The notes under the pieces were generated by a model, which saw only the letters and a program-made list of their open reading frames with translations, did not search any database and was not told where the DNA came from. Position numbers and translations under genes: made by a program. This document shows positions 21,067 through 35,157 of a stretch of 64,000 nucleotides of DNA, in pieces. Positions within the stretch are counted from its first letter, which is position 1; every line of letters begins with the position of its first letter. Source of the DNA: Bullera alba. Taxonomy: Eukaryota > Basidiomycota > Tremellomycetes > Tremellales > Bulleraceae. Location of the stretch: assembly GCA_001600095.1 (NCBI GenBank), contig BCIX01000001.1, positions 4,551,198 to 4,615,197 on the forward strand. The letters are read 5' to 3'.

Positions 21067-21084
21067 TACCGTGGTGTACCGTGG
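21067..21084. repeat. 8+2+8 direct duplication
   Basis: TACCGTGG, spacer TG, TACCGTGG, with one more shared base (T). Confidence 0.8.
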
Positions 21085-21258
21085 TCAAAGCGTAGACGAC
21101 GCTGTGAGCGGAGGTCAAAGCTAGCGTCAGAATGGAGGTCGATTAGGTGGCGCAAAAGCAGACGCGTGGCGGAATCAATTCATCCGAGTGTGGCTCTTTG
21201 GGGTACCCGTGGCACGTGGCACCTCGAAGTCGAGGAGCCCATCACCAACCCATCGCCT

Positions 21259-21277
21259 ATCATAACCAAATCATAAC
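21259..21277. repeat. 8+3+8 direct duplication
   Basis: ATCATAAC, spacer CAA, ATCATAAC. Confidence 0.75.
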
Positions 21278-21411
21278 AGACCATAGCTCGGCAAGATCGA
21301 AGGTGGACAAGAGGTCATATTCCCGGCTCCACCGCTAGCACAGCGTGCGCAGTCGAGTGCCAACGTACTGATACATAGATTCACAACATGGAGTTCACAC
21401 ATCGTATCCTA

Positions 21412-23902
21412 TCACTGCGTGGCGCATTGTGGTTGGCCATGGATCCCTTCATCGTCTTCATCATCGCTGTCATCATCGTCGTGCTGAGGGAACCTGACGA
21501 CACCTCTGGAGGAAAGGAAATCGAGCAGAGACGCGCTCCCAAACGAGGATCCAGTCTGATATCGGGGTCTGGTGGTGTTCGCCCTGATTATGCTCTCTTG
21601 CAGGTGAAGACGGGAGAAAGAGGGATCAGGCGGTTTAAACATTGGCGAGAACAGCTTGACAGTGTTATCGATACCACTCACGGCCACCATGGGCAAGGTT
21701 GGGTGTTGTTCCATGACATTGACAATCTGACCGTCTCCTTCCCAAATACCCTCGAGCTTGCCGGTGTCCTTGTCCCAGACGAAGAAATTGCCGTCATCGC
21801 TTCCGGAGCACACCTTGTCTGATCTCGAGCCGAGGAAGTTGCAGTCTTTGACCGTTTCGCTGTTTTTGGCTCCTTTGAAACACCTTCTTGGAGTGATAAA
21901 GTCGACATTGCTGAATATGTCCCGGGGCGAAACGTATCTCATGAGCCCACCATCCTCATCCTGGTCCATGAGGTCTTCCAGGTCGGCATCGTCCTCGACC
22001 TCGTCGTATCCGTCTTCGTCGTCGTAGTCATCGAAATCATCTTCATCCAGCTCCATCTCGTCATCCCAGTGGTCGACTAAAGGATAGTGACCATCTTCGT
22101 CTATGTTGTCCAGAACATCATCTCCATCCCATGGGTCCATACAGCGCAACCGCGTCTGGAGCGTCTCGGGCCCGAGATCTACATGTTCGTCGACTATGTC
22201 ATCACGTTGGCTGTGATTCGGCACAAAACCATGACTCCGAGCGTCCCGAACTATCTCATTCGCGAGATCCTGCATAGCGTAGCGAGTTGCCGGACGTGAT
22301 GTGCTGCCTTCCGCCTGGTGGGAGATCTCGTCATCGTTCGAGATGGCCTCACTGCTGATTCGTGCTCGATTGAGGGGTATTGGACTGTTGGAGGATTCGG
22401 AGACCTCGGATTGACGTCTCTTGAAGTTGTGTGAGGGTGTAGCAGAATCCCGTTCGAAGTCTTGAGCAGTGTAGCTGGCCCCAGACTTTTGATGAGAGGG
22501 TGACAGGTGCTGATGTGTGCCGTCCACCCTAGAAACCGGTGCAGTCGGAGGCAGAACAGTTGGTGAAGGGGACTTGGCTTTGATAGAGTCGGATGAGGGT
22601 GAATCGTAAATGGAGAAGAGCGACGTGGAATGGTCGGCAAAAGCGCAAACCACCTGCTGATATCAGATATGACTCAGTTATATCAAAGCCACAACACACC
22701 TCATCCGCGTTATCAGAGCTCATCTTGACACAGGTGATATGTCGTGAGAAGACGCTTCGTCGTCCCATCCCGCTCTCTCCCCATTGCGCCTCCGATAGTC
22801 CGAGTTTGCGAACACAGTGTACTTGGCCTGAGCCTTTGATGTTATTGCCCCAGCTAGGAGTCTGCCTCTCAGGCATTCTCCTATCGCACACGTATGCCTA
22901 GGTCAGCTGTCAGCGGCTGAAAAGTTCGCATGAACGGGACAAGTCTCACTCACACACTCAGTACGACCCGCCACAGCGAATATGTGAGGGGTGACTGTGC
23001 TAACGCTCAGACTGTAGAGGTCGACTCCACGCGGAGCACGAAACAACGGCTCCGGACACTCGGATCGACACTGGTGAGGCCGCCGTAGATCATGTTGTCT
23101 GACGGTGCCGTCTTCCGATACTGTCAGGAAGAGCGAGGGCGAATTCTCGGTTGCTATTTTCTTAGTCCTGTCCGTATGGCATCGAAGGACTCGGACGCTG
23201 TAGAAATAAGAGCCGTTAGTGCTTGGGACAAACCGATAACATTTGACAAGCTCACCCTGGACCATCTCTTCCATGTAGCTCGTAAAGGCTCCGCGGTGTG
23301 TTTGACGAGGAGACATCCCCGACCTCCCTCCGACCCAACTTCTCAACATCAAACACACGGACTTCGTAGTCTCCTGCACAGGATACGATGGTCGACGAGG
23401 AGGCGTTGGGGAGGAACTTTGCCGAAAAGATGTTGTTCCGATGACCAGTCGCTATGGTATCCGCCAGCTTGAGAGGATGTGGGGAGGCGGACGAGGGAGA
23501 TGTATTTGATGTATCTGACGTCCAAATACAGATCCTACGGCGTTGAGTCAGTTCCGTAGCCTACCCTTGATACCTCAAGTTATATAGGCTGAACTCTGAT
23601 ATGCCTACTGACTTCTTGTCGTCCGACCCGGAGAGTAATATCGAGCCATCATCGGACCAGGAGAGTGCGTTGACACAGCTTGACGAGATGTCAATACTCG
23701 TTTCTGAAACCGCGAACGCCTTTGGAAACAGAACTGGACTTCAAGCTCACCCTGTATGACCCTCATACGAGTTGCCTAAGACCTGACACCTGTCCAGTCT
23801 CTCCCAAAGACCATCATCACTCAGCAGGCCGTGCCTCCTGGCTCCGGGATCGCGGTGCCCTGCGAAAGCTCTTGGTAGGGGTTGCAACGTGTGTCTAGGC
23901 AT
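21412..23902 (-). CDS. WD40 protein of the DCAF6/DCAF8 type, 726 aa
   Basis: Exons are 23902-23751, 23678-23613, 23534-23256, 23197-22954, 22897-22700 and 22653-21412. The first WD repeats read GHTGCVNALSWSDDGSILLSGSDD, then GHRNNIFSAKFLPN, then SPSLFLTVSEDGTVRQHDLR. The last two repeats, after a 200-residue acidic, disordered insert, read DCNFLGSRSDKVCSGSDDGNFFVWDKDTGKLEGIWEGDGQIVNVMEQHPTLPMVAVSGIDNTVKLFSP. This split layout and the 'HP-LP--A-SGID--VK-F-P' ending are typical of DCAF6/8, which in animals deliver substrates to the CUL4-DDB1 ubiquitin ligase. The tail is Asp/Glu-rich. The partner and substrate in fungi are not known to me. Confidence 0.85.
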
Positions 23903-24455
23903 AGCTAGAACTCCTGTAACAAGCGAGAGACATCATCGGATGGTGACAGCGGTAGATCTACCGACCGATAATCAGCGTAGTAGAGCAAGTATGGGTACGG
24001 TTCGGTGCAAGCGGGCCACCAGTGATAGTGAGCAGGCAGTGTAAGAGGACCCGCGAAGTGGAGGTCAATGCAGGTTGGAAGCAGTGCACGCGCGAGCGTA
24101 TTTCAGCTCATCACCCAAATTGCGCAGCGTGAAGCTTCGGATCATGCAAAATACATTCTCATTCTAGCCTATACTGCACAGGGCCCGCACCCTGGGGGTA
24201 CACGGTACTCTACAGTGTAGCGTGGACCCATTACTCGTGTAATACTGATTATAAGAGGACATACTGGAGGGGCAAGCGAGTTTTGCTACATTTACGTTGC
24301 AGCTGGGAGGCCCAAGGTCGACGTGAAGCGTGATGGTCGTGGCCTTCTGACTGATGTTCGTGATTGGGCGTTTCTCGAGATATTCTACATGCCGGCCAGC
24401 GGTAGACCATGTACTATTGGATCGTTACTTCAGTGCTTCGAACGCGGGATACCAC
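23903..24455. other. Intergenic, 553 bases; nothing recognised
   Basis: The stretch lies between the start of the WD40 gene and the stop of the Rho GEF gene on the same strand. I see no gene, RNA or clear regulatory motif. Confidence 0.5.
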
Positions 24456-27400
24456 TCAGTGAGACATTCGATTATTGAGCGACACCGAGCGACCTTGAGT
24501 GGGCGGAGGGAACTTTAGGAATTGCACGTGCCCGTCATCGCTTGTAAAGATGATTTGGTTCCTCGCAAACCGTGGCGCGACAGGCATCGATGGGTGAGGA
24601 GGCATACCGTAGCCACTCTGGTTGGACATGGGCGGAGGCCGCATCATACTGCCTTGAGCGGGGTAACCGGAATTTTGACCATAGCCATTGTTGCCGCCGA
24701 ACGGTGCTTGGGTGAACTGTGGTGGAGGACGTGAGCCATACGGATTGTTTGGGTACATGAGCTGTCGGTTGGGTTGTTGCATGGGCGCATTGACTCGTGA
24801 TGGCGGAGTGTCGGCGAACAAACAGGTGATCCCGTTTCCAGGGATGATCTGCACCAAGTGACCGGTCTCAACATGGTGAACTTCGACAAAGGTTGGCTCG
24901 AAGGCTATCACGTAGGGGTATTGCAGAGCTAGAACAATGGTCAGAAATGGGCAAAATGCATCGGACGCAAGTGACTCACCGAAAGCTGTGGGTACACCTT
25001 CCCAGATGATAGCCCATTTCGGCCGAGCCCGCCATCCGTTCTTGTTCACGTAGAAAGCAAACTCATCGTAGCAGAGCAAGAAGTCCTCCTCGACGCGGTA
25101 TATCGCGATCGGTCGGACATTGTCGCGCTTCAAGACAAAGTCCAGACTGGCATCGGAAGGATCGAGGAGACCCTGCATATCCAGAGTTTCCAGGTCGACA
25201 ATCTCGAAACCCTTGGTGCAGCCCACGCAAAGCTTTGTCTTGAGGAAGTGAACAGACGAGGACTCCGTTGGAATGTAGAATTCCTGTTCATGATCAGCTA
25301 AAAAAGGTCGCCTGCACGTTATATCAATGAATGAACATACCTTGAACAGTCTCAGAGCCTCGTTTCCTCCGTTCAATCTCTTCATGAAACTCGTCTGCGG
25401 CTTTTTACCCCTTTGCGTCTGGTCCACCGGCTCCAAGACCTTGATTGTGCTGGACAATGTGCTGCTCTTCACGACTGCAACAAGCATCTTTCCGAGGCAG
25501 ATGCCGGATTTGAAGAAACTGGTATGACTTGAGATTCGTTTTCCGCGTTTGAGGGCAGAATTTGGGTCATTGGGATCCAAACTGTCGAGGGGGAAAGTCG
25601 TTACCGACCTCTCGTGAAGGACGATGAGCAGTTGAAACTCCTCGATCACATCGACCTGGGTGACATCGAGAAGATTGATAACCTTGACAGGCTGTCGGAG
25701 CTTCTCGTCTCGGAGGTTGGAAAAGTAAACTCCTTCGTCAGTTCCATATATCATACGATGACCGGCGTCTGCACACGGTCAGCTCAAGCTCCTATGCTCA
25801 TATCTCGCTACTCACCGTATGGGCTGAGACAATTGATCTTCCTGAGCCCGCCAAAGTATCCTTCCGTGATCGTCTCCGAGACAAAGACACAGCTCCTGTC
25901 TCTCAGCGTCGTCTGCTGCTTGTCTATGGCTTCCAGCCATTTCTTCCTCGAGACAAAAGTGTCGATCCACAGTTGCAGAGAATAACCCTTCTTTCCGAGG
26001 TGTATAATGGTGATGGAGAAGCCATGCTTGCTCTCAGGCTTGGGCGGGACATGCGTTCCAGAAGTGGTTTTGTAAGTTCCTCCCGCCGAAGGTCGCGTAA
26101 TAAGCTTCGTCCTACCGGCGGATAGTTTTGCTGAATTATACGACTCGTCCGGAGTGACAATCACCAACAATTCCAGGGGGATTGGTCGTCGGTACACCCT
26201 GAATTGCTCGCCTTTGGGCATGTGTTTCGGTTTGACCAGTAATAGAGCATGGTCGAACAAAAATCCTATCAGATCCGCAATCTCGTCTCTATTTCCTCCC
26301 CTTCGCTTCAAAGGTCCTTTGTGGACCAACTCTCGGCTTTTGTCCTTAAGACGGAGGTCGATGGTCTCATTCGGTCGGAAGACCAATTGTGATTCGATCT
26401 GGGCGAGTTCGAAGACGTTTTCTGATTTACCGGATTCAATGTTCACCTTTGTCAAAAACCCTTTGATCAGCTTGATAGCTTCTTCCAGGTCCTTCTTGTC
26501 GGGAGAATCGTCCGGCGTGTACTTCAGAACGGCTCCGAGAAGCAGGGGATAACGACCGAGACGAGTGGTGGGTTTTGTCAAGTATCCGTTCAGCTCAAGC
26601 TTTCTGGACTCGGGCTTCCTCTCGGTTTCCTACAACCAAAAATCGTCAGCTGGACACACCACTAGACTTGTGACCACTCACGTCAACGAATTTCTGGAAA
26701 GCCGGGTTGGCACCTTTCTCCTTCTCAAATTCGTACTTTCCGAACAACTGGTGACTACCGTACTGGACAAATGGCTCGAACTGCGGTATCCTCTCGAGGA
26801 AGATGTCTCCGATAGCTTTAACGACAGGTTGCTGTTTTTGCCTTTTCGTCAACTTCTCCGCGAGGACCTGGTTGACGGTGAGAACGTCATGGACATTCCA
26901 GAAGACCTGCTGCACAAGCTCGTTCCTCCGTTCGAACGGCACGACCTCGGCCGTGCGTAGAGGCTTTACCCAAGAGTCGCGGAGGTATTCCAGATCCCTG
27001 ACGAAGTCCCTCTCGGTGTAGATGACTTCGTTGATGGCTTCCTGTCTCTTCTTCTCGGTATCGTCCACGCTATCCAGGATCTCCTTTGAGACCGAATGTA
27101 TCCAGAGCGTTCCCGTCTCTTTAACATCGTGTATGCTCTCATTTGACAGTTTGCGGGTAAGACCAGGTTGAGGCTTCATGTTGAGTCGCTTCATCTGCTC
27201 CAATCTCCGGGGACAGTTGATGGAATAACAGAGACTATCTCGCGAACAGGTCGGCGAGTAACAGTCGGTCAAAAGGGTGAAGACACCGACCGGTAGATCG
27301 TCTTCGAAGCCGTCTCCCGCGTCGACCGGGGCAGTGCCGGAGTTCATCTTGGTGAGATACTGAGGGGAGTATGAAGTCTGTGGGAGAGACGTCGATGATG

Positions 27401-29642
27401 TAGCCGGGGTGGGGCTGACAGAGTTGAAGAACGATTCCCTGGATTCCGAAGTTTGTATTGAGCCACTATCAGACGACAGGGCCAACAGGTTGGGACGAGT
27501 CACGCCAGAGTTGCCTCTGTGCAAGTTGCCGGGTTCCGATATTGGACTGTCGGTGACTTGATTCTCCTCCATATAAGGAGCAGTGAGACGTTCTCTGAAC
27601 TGATACACCTCGCTCGGATTGTCTCGTAGACGATGATCGTACGTCACGTCGTGGAAGAATTTCTGTGCGTCTAGAGCTCTACCGAGCAGCAATGCCAAGT
27701 TCCTGTCGGGCGTCTTGATGATATCGGCAATGATGGTGACCGCCAAACGACCATCGAAGGAGTCCTTATAGGTGATACCGTCCTTGACCAGTTCGGAGAG
27801 ACTGATGACCTGTTTGAACGCATCGGCTACTCTTGACAGCAGAGCTGGATATATCGGGGTCATGTGCGATAGATTCGCTATTCTCGCCGAGGACGATCTC
27901 GTGAGGGTTCCAGATAGCGACCTTTGGGAGGTATGGGGTGTTGGGAATGGGAAACTGGAAGGCGGTCTGCTTCCTGACCCGGGCTTTCTCGTCGACCCAT
28001 TGCCTATCGAGCCAGATCTGATGACGGACAGAGCTTCTTGTCTGTTGGCTGTAGAGCCTGAGAACGAAGTAGCTCTATTGTCAATCTGGCCGGCAGCGGC
28101 TCCAGGAGGCAGACTCTGCTCGTATGGCAAGGGCAGCGACATGGTCGACTCCATTGACTTGCGCCCGGATAATCTCCGAACAGCGTGCGCCGCAAAGCCT
28201 CCAGATTCTGAACCTGTCGGTGTAGTTGGCGAGTCGTACGGCATATCCGCTCTTCCGGCCGGAGACTGGTCAATCGAAGACAAAGGTCTAGGTAGCGTCA
28301 GCACTGCTCTAGGTGGGTCTGCATTCGATACTCACGCCATGGTATTCCTGACAGACGTCATCGTGTATCCGCTGCTGGCCAATGACGAGTCACTGTTCAT
28401 CCTCCTATGGCTCGGCGCATAGATGCTAGATCTGTGATCGTTCCTCCTCTCCGATTCTCGTCGTGAAAAGTCCGGTGGTTGTGACAGTTGGGGGCTGCTT
28501 CGATCTGTAAAGTGGTCAGCATATTGACTACTAAGCTACCGACTCAGTGAACTCACCCAAGTGGTCGTCCAAGCTCCATTGCGAGACTAAATCCGAGAGC
28601 TCTGACGAATCTGCTCGAGAAGGAAACCCGGGTATCGAGTCCAGTGGAGATCCTCCGGAACCATCCATTCCCAACTCGCTCAATGCTTTGATATACTCCG
28701 GAGGTGGCGACTGTAAGCGTTCCAGTCTATCCTGAGGTCTACTCTTGGCCGGCGCGCGAGATGAGGGCATATCTCCGGAGCCAAAGGGTGTGGAGCGGCT
28801 CGTGCTAGAGTGGTTGCCCAATGACGAAGAAGAATAGGAAGGTCCTGCTGCAGCTCCTGATCTGCGCGGAAGGGTGACGGATTCAGGAGATACTGCGCCA
28901 TCGTATGCCTGTGAGTGGTATGAAGAGCTTGACGGTACATCCGTCTGAACGGTAAGTCGAGCCGGTTGCGCAGAAGGGCGATGGTCGAAATCCAATGGTC
29001 GGCCAGGCAAATTGCCAGCACTGGGCCGACGCCCAACGACAGGGGGAGGCGGCGAGCTGGTATCGGGTTGTGGGGAGTAGTAGGACGCAGTCGAGTGATT
29101 GGAGTAAGTGGACGGAGCTAGGGAAGCTCGACGATCCAGGTATGGGTCCGGAGCGGGCTACAGGATAGCGATCAACCGTAGTTACGAGCGAAGGCAAGGG
29201 TCCTACTCACCAATGTAGAGCCGTTTGTTGGATAGCCGGAAGAAGGATACCTGGCTTGCCCATTGCTATGACTACTGCTACTTGCCGTTTCGAACGGCAG
29301 CGGAGACCTCGGAGGGTAATTTGGTTGCGCTGCTTGATACGAGTGTGAAGCCGTTCTTGGAGGCACCGGAGCATATGCTTGAACAGGTGGAAGCGAAGGT
29401 TGCGCTGGACTGAGATATGCCGCTCCAGGTGCCACTTGAGGTGCATACCCGCTGTAGTTGTACTGTGGACTCTGGTGCTGGGGTTGATGAAATGATTGGG
29501 GTGAAGGAGCTGCTGACGTTTGACCCAAATGGTGATTGACGGCTGGTCTGCCGAAGATGTTCTCAAAGGCCTCGTTCCTACTCGCACCAGGTGGTCTTTG
29601 TTGAGCAGGCTGACCGGGCCTCCTAGCACCCATGGGAGGCAT
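24456..29642 (-). CDS. ROM2: Rho1 guanine-nucleotide exchange factor (DEP-DH-PH-CNH)
   Basis: About eight exons, roughly 1500 residues. The N-terminal third is Pro/Ser/Gln-rich and disordered. It is followed by a DEP domain (VADAFKQVISLSELVKDGIT... LGRALDAQKFFHDVTYDH), a DH domain (RQEAINEVIYTERDFVRDLEYL ... NGYLTKPTTRLGRYPLLL), a PH domain with LVHKGPLKRRGG, and a C-terminal CNH (citron) domain starting DAGHRMIYGTDEGVYFSNL. This is the domain order of fungal Rom1/Rom2, which load Rho1 with GTP at sites of polarised growth and act in the cell-wall integrity pathway. The chosen start is the ATG at 29642; an acceptor-like CAG lies 17 bases upstream, so a further 5' exon cannot be excluded. Divergent from the CTK1-like gene. 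Confidence 0.93.
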
Positions 29643-30437
29643 GTTGTTCGAGCTTGCTGCAATTCAGGTGTATCCTTAGGATCAGGCCGTCGTCCAGGTA
29701 CGCGGCCACCTGCGGTATTGGTGGCACGCCAGACTGCGTCGAGTGCTGAGAACAAGGCAAGCTCTGCGAAAGCAGATCCTAATGCTCTGAGCCTACGAGA
29801 GCACCGACGGAAGTGCTTGCCAAACCAAGAAGAACGAACGCAAATGGGAAATGAGAAAGGTGTCGAATGGCAAGTCCAAGGGTGTTGCATGTCACAAAAA
29901 GGAACGATGGCAACGCGGTCACGTCAATCTCGGCTGCAGGCGCATTATCACCGCGTCCAATCCTTCTTCAAGCCGTCGACAACGCTTCATCCATCTCGCA
30001 GCATGCATCATACAGCGAGTACTTCAACATCTGCAGCCAAGCATGAGCTCAGCGATGCATGCATTCCGAGGAGATGGCTTCATAGTGTTCAAGGTGTTTC
30101 CACCTCTTGCCGGTCCTCAAGGATGGCGGGATCAAATAAGCTGCACTGAGTTGGTCCAAGATCACCACGGCGCCTGGCGATTTTACCGGTGTGTATAGGT
30201 GTGTATGCAGCGGGCCAACATGACTAGTTGTACATCTAAGAACTTGAAGATAGGACCAGCACTTCAGTCACGGATCGTCACGACCTCTTGGACATCATGC
30301 CGAGTGAGCTCATCCCGTGATCTTGCCCGACCGACTTGCTGATCCCTCCTGGCCCTTCTTCAGAATTTGGCATGATCTGACCTTTACCTCAGTACCGCGG
30401 TCTACTCTATCAGAGACAACTATACCGGTGACGAGTC
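29643..30437. promoter_or_regulatory. Divergent promoter region between the Rho GEF and CTK1-like genes
   Basis: The 795 bases must carry both promoters. Open frames on both strands here lack motifs and I take them as chance. One short direct duplication lies at 30188. A non-coding first exon of the Rho GEF gene may also lie here. Confidence 0.5.
30188..30205. repeat. 8+2+8 direct duplication
   Basis: GGTGTGTA, spacer TA, GGTGTGTA. Confidence 0.75.
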
Positions 30438-33990
<3,553 letters not shown>

Positions 33991-34280
33991 ATATTACACA
34001 CATACACACTTGAGCATATCATGTCATATAGGCTTTGCCTACTCGTCCCCTATAGTATGCATCACTGGCATTTACGTCTCCTTATGTAGAATGACCCGGT
34101 CCATCGGTCCCCCGAGGGCTTAAGTCCTCTCCGGGTTCTCGCGGGTGCTAGCCCCTGGACAGCCAACTGCGCTGAACCTTTAACGAAGGGATACGGCTGG
34201 ACTCGGAGCTGCAATGGGCCACAGAGTTATCCGGTGGGAATGGTGGTAGAACCATTGACAAAGCGAGCACCTGAACAATA

Positions 34281-34762
34281 TCATGTATGCCACGCCCGAG
34301 GTCCACCTTTGCCGATGAGCTTAGCGCCTTGATCAGGGCTCAGGCCGCCGAGGCCCAATGTCGGCATCATGATCTTGACAGACCGATGAAAGGCTGAAAG
34401 TTGACTCTTGAGTACATCCTGGGTATCCCAAGCTATTCAGCGAAACACTTCGATCCGGATACAGGTTGACTCACGATATTCCTCTCGAACCTGAGCCTCT
34501 CCAAATCTGATCTAAAGTAGTCCAATGTCTCCCTCCGGGTCTTCGAGTCAGGTAACGCTTGAGCTAGTGTCAGTGATAGTCTGGGAGAGCTCCACGGCAA
34601 GCTTACGCTTTGTAGCTCGGACTGCGGATCGATAAGCGTGAACAAGCTCTGCTTGGATCAAGAACTGTCATTTTGGATCAGCTGAATTGGCGGAGATCGA
34701 ACTGTCGTATATCTCACGTGCTTGAAAGTAAGTCCGGTCTGAGTCGGCAGTCTGCTGGCCAT
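34281..34762 (-). CDS. LYR-motif protein, LYRM2-like, 109 aa in four small exons
   Basis: Exons are 34762-34718, 34664-34607, 34563-34475 and 34418-34281 (330 nt, in frame). No exon is longer than 138 nt, so the gene is hidden from simple ORF calling. The protein begins MASRLPTQTGLTFKHFLIQA and continues ELVHAYRSAVRATK, which is the LYR-type motif (here AYR), then DSKTRRETLDYFRSDLERLRFERNI. The 'LTFKHFL..' start followed by a YR motif and a helical ERxR segment matches LYRM2-type small matrix proteins. Those bind acyl-ACP and are linked to assembly of respiratory complex I. The C-terminal 45 residues are less typical. An alternative acceptor for the last exon (at the TAG 17 bases earlier) would give a shorter, less plausible end. 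Confidence 0.75.
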
Positions 34763-35157
34763 GGCACGAGTAGGATCCACGGAGGCCAGGTCGCCAAGAG
34801 AGCTAGACCACGCTTGGCTGTAGAAACGGCAAGCTCAGTACTCAGTAAGTACTCAGTACTCAGAGATCAGAGCAAGATCAGACTTGGATCAGACAGAGAT
34901 CTGCTGCTGGGCCTGGCGACGGTGCCTCGATCTTATACCGACGGAACCAAATCTTGTATGACGCAAGCTGGTGGAAATGGGTTTGTTTTGGCTAAGTCAG
35001 GTATCCACGACGTTTAACGTTGGGCAGTGATCGAGTGCCAGGGGCAAACAAGGACACGATCAGCTCGTCCACCTAGCCCATAAGCCCTTCTTACTGGCTG
35101 AACTGGCGATATCTCGACCGACAATCCGCTCAAATCGCTGTCTGGGTGGACATTACC
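34763..35157. promoter_or_regulatory. Divergent promoter with stacked short duplications
   Basis: The 395 bases lie between the LYRM2-like and arrestin-like genes. Within 34837-34893 are AGTACTCA (GTA) AGTACTCA, then AGATCAGA (GCA) AGATCAGA, then a further GATCAGA. No gene is seen. Confidence 0.6.
34837..34882. repeat. Two 8+3+8 direct duplications
   Basis: AGTACTCA GTA AGTACTCA at 34837-34855, and AGATCAGA GCA AGATCAGA at 34864-34882. Confidence 0.8.

Larger units (their letters stand above)
20750..21411. other. Upstream region of the ZIP4-like gene; no gene seen
   Basis: The 662 bases lie between two minus-strand genes. Short frames only. It contains two of the short direct duplications (21067 and 21259). 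Confidence 0.6.

Noticed and set aside
21388..21822. Plus-strand frame of 144 codons
   Set aside because: Antisense to the WD40 gene's last exon.
29520..30149. 209-codon plus-strand frame overlapping the Rho GEF start
   Set aside because: It is antisense to Pro/Ser-rich coding sequence and extends into the promoter without motifs.
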